Positions 8,305-17,382 of a DNA stretch of 37,150 nucleotides are shown in pieces (positions within the stretch are counted from its first letter, which is position 1; each line of letters opens with the position of its first letter). This DNA is from Planctomycetota bacterium (GTDB lineage Bacteria > Planctomycetota > B15-G4): the NCBI GenBank assembly GCA_029259695.1, contig JAJDEQ010000179.1:1-37150 (forward strand), in the 5' to 3' direction. The notes under the pieces were generated by a model. The model had not been told where the DNA came from and searched no databases. It saw nothing but the letters and a program-made list of their open reading frames with translations. A program made the translations under genes and the position numbers.

Positions 8305-9672
8305 GTGCCCGCCCCCACCCGACTCGTCGTCCTCGCCAAGCCGCCCTGCCATGGGCGCTCCAAGTCGCGCCTGGCGGCAAGCCTGGGGCCGGGGCCCGCG
8401 GCGCGCCTGGCCCGAGCGTTCCTGCTCGACACCTGGGCCGACGTGTCGAGCTTCGTCTCGGCCCACTCCGAACTCGATCTGGTCTTCGCCCAGGCCGGAA
8501 ACACCGAGGACTTCCCGCTGCTGCTGCCCACGCCCACCGTGGTGCGCCAGGGTGAAGGCGACCTGGGCCGGCGCATGGCCACCCTGGCCGCCGGTGCCCT
8601 GAGCCAACGCGAGCGGGCCCTGCTGCTCGGCACGGACAGTCCGAGCCTGCCCGACGAACACCGGGCCGCGGCCGTCGCGGCGCTGGACAAGGCGCAGATC
8701 GTGCTCGGGCCCAACGCGGACGGCGGCTTCTGGTGCCTCGGCGTGCGTGCCGGACACCAGGCGCTGCGCGGCAACACCTGGCTCGACGATCTGGACTGGA
8801 GCGTGGACCAGACCCTGGTGCAGGTCGAACAGCGCGCGGCTCGCATGGGCTTCAGCGTGGCCCACGCGCCGCCCTGGTTCGACGTCGACCGGGAGTCCGA
8901 CCTGCCCCGCCTGCAGGCGTCGCTCGACGACGACCCCGAACGGGCACCCGAGACGCGCGCCGCCCTGCGAGCGCCCCTCGCGCAGGACGGCCTGATCTCC
9001 GTGATCATCACCACGCTCAACGAGAACATCCGCCTCGACGAGTGCCTGCGCCAGCTCGCCGGGCAGCCGGGCCCGACCGAGATCGTGGTGGCGGACGGGG
9101 GCAGCAGCGATCGCAGCCCGGAGCGCGCCGCGGCGACCGGCGCGGTGGTGACGGTCACGCCGCCCGGCCGCGGCCGTCAACTGGCGGCCGGCGCCGCGCT
9201 GGCCAGCGCCGACGTCTTCCTGTTCCTGCACTGCGACGGGCGCCTGCCACCCGGCGCGCTCGACGCCGTGCGCGACACCCTCGGCTCAGGCGAGCACGAA
9301 GCCGGCGCCTTCGTCACGCGCACCGTCGCGGACGACGACCTGCCCAACTACTGCGGACCGTTGCTGCGCCTCGCCGACCTGCGCTCGCGGTTCACGCGAC
9401 ACCCGTACGGCGACCAGGCCATGTTCATGACGCGCGCGGCCTACGAGGCGGCCGGCGGCTTCCGCAAGCTGCCGATCATGGAGGACTACGACCTGTCGGT
9501 CCGACTCGCCGCACGCAAGCCGCTCGCACGCGTCCTCCAGCCGGTGCAGGTCTCGGGCCGGCGCATCCAGACCCGACCGCTGCGTTCGGCAGTGCTCATG
9601 CGACTGATCCCCCCGCTCTATCGCATGGGGGTGAATCCGCAGTCGCTCGCCCGCTTCTACCACCGCTGGTGA
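8305..9672 (+). CDS. Fused rSAM/selenodomain-associated transferases 1 and 2 (TIGR04282 + TIGR04283 type)
   Basis: 455-residue cytoplasmic two-domain enzyme. Residues 1 to about 225 match the DUF2064/TIGR04282 nucleotidyl- or glycosyl-transferase-like family: RLVVLAKPPCHGRSKSRLA, LLGTDSPSLP and LGPNADGGFWCLG. From about residue 230 (LISVIITTLNENIRLDECL) it is a family 2 glycosyltransferase of the TIGR04283 type, with VADGGSSDRS, HCDGRLPPGA and MEDYDLSVRL. These two families are usually separate neighbours of ArsS, so the fusion strongly supports a common pathway, probably adding or modifying the aglycone or sugar of an organoarsenic product. GTG at 8305 fits the family N-terminus. An ATG at 8218 with GGGAG six bases upstream would add 29 Arg/Pro-rich residues and is the alternative. 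The stop overlaps the next gene's start. Confidence 0.85.
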   Translation: MPAPTRLVVLAKPPCHGRSKSRLAASLGPGPAARLARAFLLDTWADVSSFVSAHSELDLVFAQAGNTEDFPLLLPTPTVVRQGEGDLGRRMATLAAGALSQRERALLLGTDSPSLPDEHRAAAVAALDKAQIVLGPNADGGFWCLGVRAGHQALRGNTWLDDLDWSVDQTLVQVEQRAARMGFSVAHAPPWFDVDRESDLPRLQASLDDDPERAPETRAALRAPLAQDGLISVIITTLNENIRLDECLRQLAGQPGPTEIVVADGGSSDRSPERAAATGAVVTVTPPGRGRQLAAGAALASADVFLFLHCDGRLPPGALDAVRDTLGSGEHEAGAFVTRTVADDDLPNYCGPLLRLADLRSRFTRHPYGDQAMFMTRAAYEAAGGFRKLPIMEDYDLSVRLAARKPLARVLQPVQVSGRRIQTRPLRSAVLMRLIPPLYRMGVNPQSLARFYHRW

Positions 9673-10607
9673 CCAGGGTCCGCCCCGTGATCTTCCCCTA
9701 CGATCCGATCGACGACTACGCGCTGCTCGATTGCGGCGACGGCGAGAAGCTCGAACGCTTCGGGGACTACGTGCTGCGCCGGCCGGACCCGCAGGCCATG
9801 TGGCGTCCCGGCCTGGACGCCGCCGCATGGGACCGGGCCGACCTGACCTTCGTGCGCGAGTCGGACCGCGGCGGTCGCTGGCAACCCGGCGCCCGGGCCG
9901 CGCGCACAGCGCCCGAGAGCTGGACGATCGGGCATCGCGGCGCGACCCTCGTCGTGCGCCCCACGCCGTTCAAGCACGTCGGCCTGTTCCCCGAGCAGTC
10001 CACCAACTGGGCCTTCACGGCGGAGCAGATCGCCGCGCGTCGTGCGACGAGCGACGAGCGGCCGGCGCTGCTGAACCTGTTCGCCTACACCGGCGCGGCC
10101 ACCGTCCTGGCCACGCGCGCCGGAGCCTTCGTGACCCACGTGGACGCCAGTCGGCCGGCGTTGCGCTGGGCCAAGGACAACGCGCGCGCGTCGGACCTGG
10201 CCGCCGACGCCGTGCGCTGGATCGAGGACGACGCGGCCGGCTTCGTGCGCCGGGAACTGCGCCGAGGTCGACGTTACGCCGGGATCCTGCTCGACCCGCC
10301 GCCCTACGGTCGCGGCCCACGCAGCGAGAAGTGGGTCTTCGAGGAGCACATCGTGGACCTGCTCGACGGCTGCCGACAACTGCTCGACGACCAGGGGCCG
10401 GCCTTCGTGGTGCTGTCCTGCTACGCCGTGGGGAGCTCGCCGCTGGCCTTCGCCAACGTGCTGACCGACCGCTTCGGGTCGGACTCCGCAGACGCCGGCC
10501 GGCACGTCCAGGCGGGCGAACTGGCCCTGCCCGGGTCGCCTCCGGAGGGCGCCGGCCCGGCACCCGCCCTCCCCGCCGGGCTCTGCGGGCGCTGGTGGCG
10601 TTCGTGA
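9669..10607 (+). CDS. Class I SAM-dependent methyltransferase, RlmI-like (COG1092 type)
   Basis: 312-residue cytoplasmic protein. The SAM-binding block LLNLFAYTGAATVLATRAGA, the acidic THVDASRPALRWAKDNA segment and the catalytic-type LDPPPYGRG motif match the C-terminal domain of 23S rRNA m5C methyltransferase RlmI and its relatives; the N-terminal PUA domain of RlmI is absent. The GTG start at 9669 overlaps the preceding TGA (GTGA), implying coupling to the fused transferase. A second in-frame GTG at 9687 is possible. It could be an rRNA methyltransferase carried in the operon or a small-molecule methyltransferase of the cluster; the sequence alone does not decide. Confidence 0.78.
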   Translation: MTRVRPVIFPYDPIDDYALLDCGDGEKLERFGDYVLRRPDPQAMWRPGLDAAAWDRADLTFVRESDRGGRWQPGARAARTAPESWTIGHRGATLVVRPTPFKHVGLFPEQSTNWAFTAEQIAARRATSDERPALLNLFAYTGAATVLATRAGAFVTHVDASRPALRWAKDNARASDLAADAVRWIEDDAAGFVRRELRRGRRYAGILLDPPPYGRGPRSEKWVFEEHIVDLLDGCRQLLDDQGPAFVVLSCYAVGSSPLAFANVLTDRFGSDSADAGRHVQAGELALPGSPPEGAGPAPALPAGLCGRWWRS

Positions 10608-10782
10608 GTCCCGAGGCCGTTCGCCGCGTCCCCGCCGACCCTGACCGTCGGGCGACGGCACGATCTCGCCGGCCCGTCGACAGGGGCGCGGTTGCGACGG
10701 CCCGACCCGTGCTTCACCCTGAGCAGCGCGTCCTCGACCCGCCCGCCGCCTGACCACGCCGCACCGAGAGCCCGACCGGCCC

Positions 10783-12852
10783 GTGACCCCGCCCGACATC
10801 CGCCTGCGCCGCGCCAAGCTGTTCCTGATCAGCTTCGTGATCCTGTTCCTGGAGCTCGCCGCGATCCGTTGGCTCAACGCCTCGGTGCCGGTGCTGGCCT
10901 ACTTCAACAACTTCATCCTGCTGTCGAGCTTCTTCGGACTGGGCCTGGGGTGCCTGCTGGCATCCCGCAAGGTGACGCTCGTGCACTGGTACGCACCGGC
11001 CCTGCTCGCCCTGGTGGGCGTGATCATCCTGCTCAACCGCTTCGGCATCGACATCAGCTACGACCTGCAGCACGCCGGCGACTTCGTGTTCGCGCCCAAC
11101 GACGAGTACTACCAGACCGGGCTGTTGCAGGTGTCGCTGTCGGCCCTGGTGGGCTTCTTCATCAACGTGGCCTTCTTCGTCCTGCTCGGTCAGGAGCTGG
11201 GGCGACGCATCGCCGCCTTCGAGAACCCGCTGGTGGCCTATGGCTGGGACATCGCCGGGAGCCTGGCCGGGGTCCTGGCGTTCGCGGCCATGTCCTGGTT
11301 CCAGACGCCGCCCCACGTGTGGTTCGGCATCGGCGCCGTGCTGCTGCTGTTGTTCGTCCTGGATCGGCGCGTGTGGGCGCTCGCCAGCCTGGCCATGGTG
11401 GTGGTGGCCCTGGTCAGCATGCAGCAGACGTATGCCGGAGCGCAGTGGTCGCCCTACTACAAGGTCGAGGTCGAGCGCCTCGACGATGCGCGCGACCGCT
11501 ACGTGGGCTTCAGCATCCTGGTGGACAACGTGCGCATCCAGGATGCGCTCGACCTGCGCCCCGAGTTCCACGACTCCAACAAGGTGGGCGGCTGGATCCC
11601 GTACTACGAACTGCCCTACCACCTGTGCCGCCCGAAGAACGTGCTCGTGCTGGGCGCCGGCTCGGGTAACGAGGTCATGACCGCCAAGCGCTTCGGCGCC
11701 GAGACCGTCGACGCCGTGGAGATCGACCCGATCATCGCGCGCTACGGCCGGGAAGATCACCCCAACCGTCCCTACACGCTTCCCGGTGTGACGAGCGTGG
11801 TGAACGACGCCCGGTCGTTCGTGTCGCTGGCCGACGAGCGCTACGACCTGATCGTCATGTCGGCGCTGGACTCGCACCGCCAGATCCGGGGCATGTCGAG
11901 CTTGCGGCTGGAGAGCTTCGTCTACACCGTCGAGGCGTTCCGCGAGATGAAGCGGCTGCTGGCGCCGGGCGGGGTCTTCTGCCTGAACGTGAGCAGCTAC
12001 CGACCCTGGATCGGCGACCGGGTGTACTGGAGCCTGACCGAGGCCTTCGGTGAGCAGCCGCTGCAACTCGTGTCGGGGGGCATGGCCGCCGTGTCGGTGG
12101 CCTACGTGTTCGCGCCGCCGGAGAAGCTGGAGCAGGACCAGCTGCCGAGCGGGTACGCCATCTCGTCCCTGCCGCCGCCGGCCCGCCCGGACGACCTGGT
12201 GCTGTCCACGGACGACTGGCCGCACCTGTACCTGGAAGCGCCCGCGATCCCGAACACCTACCTCGTCGTGCTCGGCCTGCTCATGCTGGGCAGCGTGTTG
12301 CTCGTCACCCGGGCCGACCCGGCGGTTCGTCGACCGAACCTGCACTTCTTCTTCCTGGGCGCCGGCTTCATGCTGCTCGAGACCCGCAGCGTGACCCAGA
12401 TGGCACTCGCATTCGGCTCCACCTGGAGCGTGAACGCGATCGTCTTCGCCGCGATCCTGGCGACGATCCTGGCCGCCAACGCGCTCGTGCTGAAGGGGCG
12501 CACCCCGCGCCGGCGGACCTGTTACGTCCTGCTGACGCTGACCCTCGCCGCGGGCTACGTGTTCCCGTTCGAGAGCCTGCTCACGCTGCCCCTCGCCACG
12601 CGCCTGCTGGCCGGCGCGGTCGTCGTGGGGCTGCCGATCTTCTGGGCCTCGCTGGTCTTCTCGATCTCGTTCCGGGAGGAGACCGACGTGACGTCGGTGT
12701 TCGGCTCGAACCTGCTCGGCGTGGTGACCGGCGGCTGCCTGGAGTACCTCAGCAACCTCTGGGGCCTGAACGTGCTGTACCTGCTGGCCCTCGCACTGTA
12801 CGCAGGTTCGGCAATCTGTCAGCGACGCGGTCGACTGGTCGCTGCGAGCTGA
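10783..12852 (+). CDS. Polytopic membrane protein with internal spermidine-synthase-like domain (fused MFS/spermidine synthase type)
   Basis: 689 residues. About seven hydrophobic helices occupy residues 10-210, a soluble Rossmann domain lies between about 225 and 470, and another six or so helices fill 485-680. The soluble part has the SAM-type loop VLVLGAGSGNE (from residue 287), the acidic VDAVEIDPIIARYGR segment and NDARSFV, as in spermidine synthases. The aminopropyltransferase catalytic D-S/T-x-D-P motif is replaced by SALDSHRQ, so true polyamine synthesis is doubtful. The start is a GTG, with a 175-bp gap from the preceding gene. As the last plus-strand gene of the arsenic cluster it might transport or modify a product at the inner membrane, but this family is also common in unrelated contexts. 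Confidence 0.8.
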   Translation: MTPPDIRLRRAKLFLISFVILFLELAAIRWLNASVPVLAYFNNFILLSSFFGLGLGCLLASRKVTLVHWYAPALLALVGVIILLNRFGIDISYDLQHAGDFVFAPNDEYYQTGLLQVSLSALVGFFINVAFFVLLGQELGRRIAAFENPLVAYGWDIAGSLAGVLAFAAMSWFQTPPHVWFGIGAVLLLLFVLDRRVWALASLAMVVVALVSMQQTYAGAQWSPYYKVEVERLDDARDRYVGFSILVDNVRIQDALDLRPEFHDSNKVGGWIPYYELPYHLCRPKNVLVLGAGSGNEVMTAKRFGAETVDAVEIDPIIARYGREDHPNRPYTLPGVTSVVNDARSFVSLADERYDLIVMSALDSHRQIRGMSSLRLESFVYTVEAFREMKRLLAPGGVFCLNVSSYRPWIGDRVYWSLTEAFGEQPLQLVSGGMAAVSVAYVFAPPEKLEQDQLPSGYAISSLPPPARPDDLVLSTDDWPHLYLEAPAIPNTYLVVLGLLMLGSVLLVTRADPAVRRPNLHFFFLGAGFMLLETRSVTQMALAFGSTWSVNAIVFAAILATILAANALVLKGRTPRRRTCYVLLTLTLAAGYVFPFESLLTLPLATRLLAGAVVVGLPIFWASLVFSISFREETDVTSVFGSNLLGVVTGGCLEYLSNLWGLNVLYLLALALYAGSAICQRRGRLVAAS

Positions 12853-12900
12853 GCAGCACCTGCACCCGGATCCGGCACCTCGATCTGGGCCGGCAGTGCA

Positions 12901-12986
12901 TCACGCCACGACCGGGCGTCACGCCACGACCGGGCGTCACCACGACCGGGCGTCACCACGACCGGGCATCACGCCACGAGCAGGCA
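12901..12986. repeat. Five-unit tandem repeat between convergent genes
   Basis: Units of 18, 18, 16, 16 and 18 bp follow TCACGCCACGACCGGGCG (the 16-mers lack two bases; the last unit is diverged). ACGCC and GGCGT around ACGACCG can form 5-bp hairpins within neighbouring units. The array fills the gap between the convergent stop codons at 12852 and 12987, so it may serve as a bidirectional termination or transcript-end region. Units are too short and lack spacers for a CRISPR. Confidence 0.8.
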
Positions 12987-14222
12987 CTAGAGCGAGCCGA
13001 GCTGCACCTCGAGGCCGGGCGACGCGGACACGCCGGCGGGCGCCGCCGTGTCGTGCTGCAGGAACTGCAGGTGGAACGACAAGCCCACGAGCGCGTCGTC
13101 GGCCGGCACGACAAGCGGGATCGACAGGGCCGGCGCCACGACCGGGATCGACAGGAACAGCTGCGCGTCGACCATGAGTCCGCCGCCCCACGGGGCCGGC
13201 ACGTCGAGACCCTCGGCACCGAACAACATCACGCTCGGGGCACCGGGGAGCACGGGGGCCACTTCGACGGCGACGGTGGTCCCCAGGATGGGGGGGGCGC
13301 GGAGCGACAGCTCGGGCATGCCCGACGCACCGGCCACGCCCGTACCGTGCACGAAGGTACGGGCCACCTTGCCCTCGAGCACCGGTTGCAGGTGCTTCAT
13401 CCAACGCGTTGCCAGCTTCTGCTCGCCCTGCGCGTTGGGGTGGATGCCGTCCCAGGTGTGCACGGTCGCATCGAACCCGTCGCCGAGCTCGACGCAGAAC
13501 ACCCGCGAGCGGGCCTCGTCCTGGGCCTGGGCCAGCATGCACACGCCCGCGGCGAGCTGCGGTGCGAGTTGATCGACCCATGGATCCCACGCGGGCGTGA
13601 ACGTCGCGCCGAGCAGGATCGTCATCTCGGGGTTGATGAACTGCAGCACTTCCACGAGCAGGTCGATGCGCGCCAGGGTCAGCTCCACGGACGCGCCCAG
13701 CTTCAGGTCGTTGATGCCGCACAGGACCAGCGCCACGTCGGGCATCTCGGCGGGCGGCTCATAGGCCACGTGGTAGAGCAGCATCTGCGCCGTCCAACCC
13801 GAGTGACCTTCGTGGTCGCGGTCAAAGTGGGGGATCGCGGGCGGCCCGAGGGCGACACCCGAGCGACTGCCGATGAAGTCGGCGTCGAGCCCCGCCGCCT
13901 TCAGGTCGCGCCAGAGCCAATAGCGGTAGCTCTGCCCCGGGCTGAAGGCCTCGGTGATCGAGTCACCCAACGGGAAGATGCGCGGCAGGTCGCCCGACAG
14001 GTCCTGCTGGACGAGGTCGGAGCGGAGCGGGACTCCGGACTGGGTACTCGTCGGTGCGGTCGTTGCCCCGCCGGCACCGGCGGGCGTGGTGTCCCCCGCT
14101 GCGGTGGCGCCCTCGACCTCGACCGGACCCGCACCACCCCCGTCCTGCGCGCGAACTCGAGACCCGACGACGAACGTCAACAGGACGCCCAGGCACAGCA
14201 TCGGGAGGAGTCGTTTGGTCAT
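12987..14222 (-). CDS. Secreted SGNH/GDSL hydrolase with C-terminal beta domain
   Basis: 411 residues with an N-terminal signal peptide (cleavage likely after VRA, near residue 25), then a low-complexity Ala/Gly/Thr linker. The SGNH esterase blocks are in order: PLGDSITEA (nucleophile S88), HSGW (G142), LCGINDL (N171) and WDGIHPN (D258, H261). It should hydrolyse an ester, for example acetyl groups on polysaccharide, outside the cytoplasm. The last roughly 110 residues (HGTGVAGASGMPELSLR onward) resemble a C-terminal domain I associate with many secreted proteins of some Planctomycetota; its function is unknown to me. It diverges from the gene at 14436, sharing a 213-bp intergenic region. Confidence 0.85.
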   Translation of the reverse strand: MTKRLLPMLCLGVLLTFVVGSRVRAQDGGGAGPVEVEGATAAGDTTPAGAGGATTAPTSTQSGVPLRSDLVQQDLSGDLPRIFPLGDSITEAFSPGQSYRYWLWRDLKAAGLDADFIGSRSGVALGPPAIPHFDRDHEGHSGWTAQMLLYHVAYEPPAEMPDVALVLCGINDLKLGASVELTLARIDLLVEVLQFINPEMTILLGATFTPAWDPWVDQLAPQLAAGVCMLAQAQDEARSRVFCVELGDGFDATVHTWDGIHPNAQGEQKLATRWMKHLQPVLEGKVARTFVHGTGVAGASGMPELSLRAPPILGTTVAVEVAPVLPGAPSVMLFGAEGLDVPAPWGGGLMVDAQLFLSIPVVAPALSIPLVVPADDALVGLSFHLQFLQHDTAAPAGVSASPGLEVQLGSL

Positions 14223-14435
14223 CGCCGCAAAAGTCTCGTCCGAGGAAACGGTCCGCGGTGCGAACCGCTAGACTCGGGGACGGCCCGTGCCACGGGGTCA
14301 CGTTGTTCGGGGGCGCCAGGCGCGAGCGCGACCCGACCCATGGCCCGCATGTCGCACCCGGCTGATGACTCAGTATAGGCCGGAATCACGGCCGATGAAT
14401 GGGATGGTGCCCTCGGGCCCCAAAGAGGCGACGAG

Positions 14436-15476
14436 GTGGGCCTTCGAGCCGCTCTGACCAATCTGATCGGTTTCCTGGCGGCGTTCGGCCTCGTCTCCAC
14501 CGCGCTGCGTGAAACCCTGCCCCCGCCCAATGGCTTCGGGCTGGGCCCCAAGGTGGAGTACTTCCGGGAGCACCGGGACGACTTCGACCTGGTCGTCTTC
14601 GGCTCGAGCCACGTGCGCCACGGCATCGTCCCCGAGCAGCTCGACGCCGAACTCGGCAAGCGCGGCGTGGCGATCCACTCGTTCAACTTCGGCGTGGCCG
14701 GCATGTCGATGTTCGAGCTCGACTACTGGTTCCAGCGCATGTTCGACGAGCGGCCCGCGCGCCTGCGTTGGGTCGTGATCGAGCTGGGCTCGTGGGAACC
14801 CCGGCGCCCCGACCACCGCCTGTTCGAGACCGAGCGTTCGGTGCTCTGGCACTCGTGGGACGTCACGCGAGACGTGCTCGCCTCACTCTGGCAACGGGAC
14901 GTTCCCGACGGCTCGCGCATGTATCGCTGGCACGTCGCGGCGCAACACCTCGAACTCATGGCCAAGCGCTACGCGAACCTGGGCCAGGCCCAGCGCTTGC
15001 TGCAACGCAGACTGCGTGGGGACCGCGACGAGGAACTCGCGTCGTACGTGAGCCCGGCCGAGGTCGCCGAGCACCGCGGCTACCGCTTCCCACCCGAAGA
15101 CGCCCGGGCCGGTTTCGGCGACGTGGTGAAGTACCGGCGCCTACGCGAGGAACTCACCTCGGGAACACCGCGCACCGCGCCGCTCCCGTTCAGCACCGCG
15201 GCCGTCTGCCGCATGGCCCGGCAGCTCGAGCAGCTGGGCGTGGTCCCGATCTTCCTGATCGCACCGACGGTCATCCGCGGGCGCCATCCCATGGCGTCGT
15301 CCGAGCAGGTCCCCGAGTGCCTCGACCACCTGCTCGACTACCAGCAGCCCGATCGCTTCCCGCTCCTGTTCCAGGAGCCCATGCGCTTCGACTTCGATCA
15401 CCTCAACCACGAGGGCGCGCAACGCCTCACCGCGCTCGTGGCCGATGACCTGGCTCGGATCCTCAGGCAGGACTGA
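14436..15476 (+). CDS. Membrane-anchored SGNH-hydrolase-like protein
   Basis: 346 residues with one N-terminal hydrophobic anchor (residues 5-25), then DLVVFGSSHVRHG with serines at 57-58 and near the C-terminus FDFDHLNHEGAQRL, a D-x-x-H-like block. These are the outer elements of an SGNH-fold esterase or O-acyltransferase partner of the AlgX/DltD-like kind. The middle of the protein is not recognisable. GTG start with GAGG seven bases upstream. Codon use and GC match the surroundings. The substrate is unknown; modification of envelope polysaccharide is an inference from the fold. Confidence 0.65.
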   Translation: MGLRAALTNLIGFLAAFGLVSTALRETLPPPNGFGLGPKVEYFREHRDDFDLVVFGSSHVRHGIVPEQLDAELGKRGVAIHSFNFGVAGMSMFELDYWFQRMFDERPARLRWVVIELGSWEPRRPDHRLFETERSVLWHSWDVTRDVLASLWQRDVPDGSRMYRWHVAAQHLELMAKRYANLGQAQRLLQRRLRGDRDEELASYVSPAEVAEHRGYRFPPEDARAGFGDVVKYRRLREELTSGTPRTAPLPFSTAAVCRMARQLEQLGVVPIFLIAPTVIRGRHPMASSEQVPECLDHLLDYQQPDRFPLLFQEPMRFDFDHLNHEGAQRLTALVADDLARILRQD

Positions 15477-15521
15477 CCCAGCAGCGCCCGGGCCGCACTC
15501 AGTGAAGCGCGGCAGGACCGC

Positions 15522-15740
15522 TCAGGTCACGAGCAGCAGGACCAGGGCCAGGGCCAGGCCCACCAGCCCCAGCGCCACGAACTTCATGTCCGGTCCGCCC
15601 GAGGAGACTTCCTCGGGCTCGTCGCGGCGCCGGCGCACGCTGATCCTGCGCGCCGGCCGTTCGGCCTTGTCGAGCCCGGCCACCGCGTTGCTCAACCGAC
15701 GCTGGGAGGCCTGCAGGTCGCGATCAGGGCTGGCCGACAT
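15522..15740 (-). CDS. Small tail-anchored membrane protein
   Basis: 72-residue protein whose last 20 residues (from MKFVALGLVGLALAL) form one membrane helix, preceded by a charged cytoplasmic segment rich in Arg and Glu (RRISVRRRRDEPEEV) and a short amphipathic N-terminus. A longer frame extends upstream, but its translation is low-quality, so the ATG at 15740 is preferred. It is convergent with the SGNH-like gene and divergent from the secreted orphan at 15939. No family recognised. Confidence 0.55.
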   Translation of the reverse strand: MSASPDRDLQASQRRLSNAVAGLDKAERPARRISVRRRRDEPEEVSSGGPDMKFVALGLVGLALALVLLLVT

Positions 15741-15938
15741 GGGTCCGTCTCCGCTCGAAATGAGGAGGGCCCGGGGCCCTCGACGGCACTTGGACGACGC
15801 CTGCACCCCCGACTTCCCACGATCTCGCGAGTTCTTGGACGCCCACTCCCCCGAGTTGCGACGCGGAGGACGTCGTGCCACGATCCGCAGGCAGGCCTCG
15901 CGAGAGGAATGAGAGCAACACGCCCTCGGGAGCAGCAC

Positions 15939-17165
15939 ATGGCCAGCGGCACCGTGCCCAAGCAGTCGATCCGCCGCGGAGGCGCCCTCGGGCGCGTACT
16001 GCTGGCCCTGACCCTCACGGCCGCTGGCGCCCTGGGCCAGACCGAACCCGCGGAGAGCTGCGGCTGCGACGCCTTCATCATCCCCTCGGTGGCGACCCAC
16101 CTGGGTGACGACGTGACGCGACTCGCCAGCCTGCGCGTCCTCGACGAGGCGGCCTACGATCGCCTGCAACTCAAGCTCGCCGCCGGCTGGTCAGGCGGCC
16201 TGATCGCCGACCAGCTCGCGCTCGAAGGAGGCTACGCCGCGTTCGATCGGGCGCGCACGTCCGAGCTGGACGCGGCCGCGTTTCCCCACGACCTGGTGAG
16301 CTCCCGCAGTCTGCTGCTCATGGCCGTGCCGCCCGAGGCCGTCACCGCCTGGGCCACCTGTCGCCTGCGCTGCCTGCGCACGACGGTCGGCGTGCACGCC
16401 ACGATCGTCGCCGTCGATCGGGAGACGGTCAGGATCGCCTACCGCTGGCTGGCGCCGGAGGGCGGCGACGGGGTGGGCTTCGTGACCTTCTCGGAGGTCG
16501 ACGGCGGCAACCGCCGGAATGCCGAGATCCTCGTGGGCATCGTCCCCAACGGAACCGAGATCCCCCGGGATACCGCCCGTGAAATCACCTTCTACCGCCA
16601 CGAGGGCAAGACGTTCCGGGCCAAGCTCGTCGTGAACAACAAGTACGGCGGCACCATCAGCGTGCCTTGGGTCGACCTGCCCGAACGGGGGCCGGTGGAC
16701 CCGCGCAAGGCTCCGGTCAGGCTGGCTCAGCTCGACTTCACGCAGCTCTCCCTGCACACCTGCGAGCACTGCCGCGAGCCCGGCGGGGCGCGCTTCAACA
16801 TGTCGGCCTTCGCCCGCGCGGAGACCGACACCGGCCACGAGCCGCGAGCGTCCACCGGAGACCTGTCGCGCGAATTCGTCGCGCTGCAGAACACGACGTC
16901 GGAGCACAGCTACCCGCTCGACCTGACCCTGCTCGTGGACCTGCACCCGAACGACATCGGGCTGGAGATCACCGGCGCGCTCTTCAGCAGCAGCGAGGCC
17001 TACGTGACGGCGCCCCCGACCGAGTTCAAGATCGAGCTGCGGCAGCGTTCGGGACGCTGGCGCGCGCCCAGCCACCCACAGGTGCGTCAGCTGCTCGGGA
17101 AGCAGGACGGGCGCACCCGCTGGCGCGCGAGCCTGGACTACGAGGTGCACTACATCGCGTACTGA
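15939..17165 (+). CDS. Secreted protein of unknown function
   Basis: 408 residues with a signal peptide (basic GTVPKQSIRRGG, hydrophobic RVLLALTLTAAGALGQ). The mature part begins with a CGCD motif and contains further cysteine pairs (CRLRC near 145 and CEHC near 285) that could form disulfides or bind metal. The central part is beta-rich. No family recognised. The ATG at 15939 has GGGAG six bases upstream and was chosen over an ATG at 15909, whose AGGA is too close. The gene stands alone between a divergent small membrane-protein gene and the propeller-like protein gene. Confidence 0.7.
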   Translation: MASGTVPKQSIRRGGALGRVLLALTLTAAGALGQTEPAESCGCDAFIIPSVATHLGDDVTRLASLRVLDEAAYDRLQLKLAAGWSGGLIADQLALEGGYAAFDRARTSELDAAAFPHDLVSSRSLLLMAVPPEAVTAWATCRLRCLRTTVGVHATIVAVDRETVRIAYRWLAPEGGDGVGFVTFSEVDGGNRRNAEILVGIVPNGTEIPRDTAREITFYRHEGKTFRAKLVVNNKYGGTISVPWVDLPERGPVDPRKAPVRLAQLDFTQLSLHTCEHCREPGGARFNMSAFARAETDTGHEPRASTGDLSREFVALQNTTSEHSYPLDLTLLVDLHPNDIGLEITGALFSSSEAYVTAPPTEFKIELRQRSGRWRAPSHPQVRQLLGKQDGRTRWRASLDYEVHYIAY

Positions 17166-17178
17166 TCGGGGGGCGCAC

Positions 17179-17206
17179 ACCGCGCACCGAGCACCGCGCA
17201 CCGAGC
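17179..17206. repeat. Two tandem 14-bp units
   Basis: CACCGCGCACCGAG occurs twice in direct succession just after a stop codon, followed by further CACC-rich sequence. A minor intergenic simple repeat in the 217-bp gap before the next gene. Confidence 0.7.
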
Positions 17207-17382
17207 ACGGGTCACCCCTCACCGGGTCACGGGGGAGCGGGGAGCGCCGGTCGGCACGCCGGCCTGGACGCGCCGGGTCCACGGACGGGATACTCGGACC
17301 CAGCACGAACACGCATCCGAGCTCGACGGAGTTCGCCCAAGGTACGGTGCGTGGTTGGCTCTCCTCCCCCGAGACGAAACCC

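Noticed and set aside
12901..12986. Possible CRISPR array
   Set aside because: Units of 16-18 bp are directly adjacent with no spacers, and no cas genes are present.
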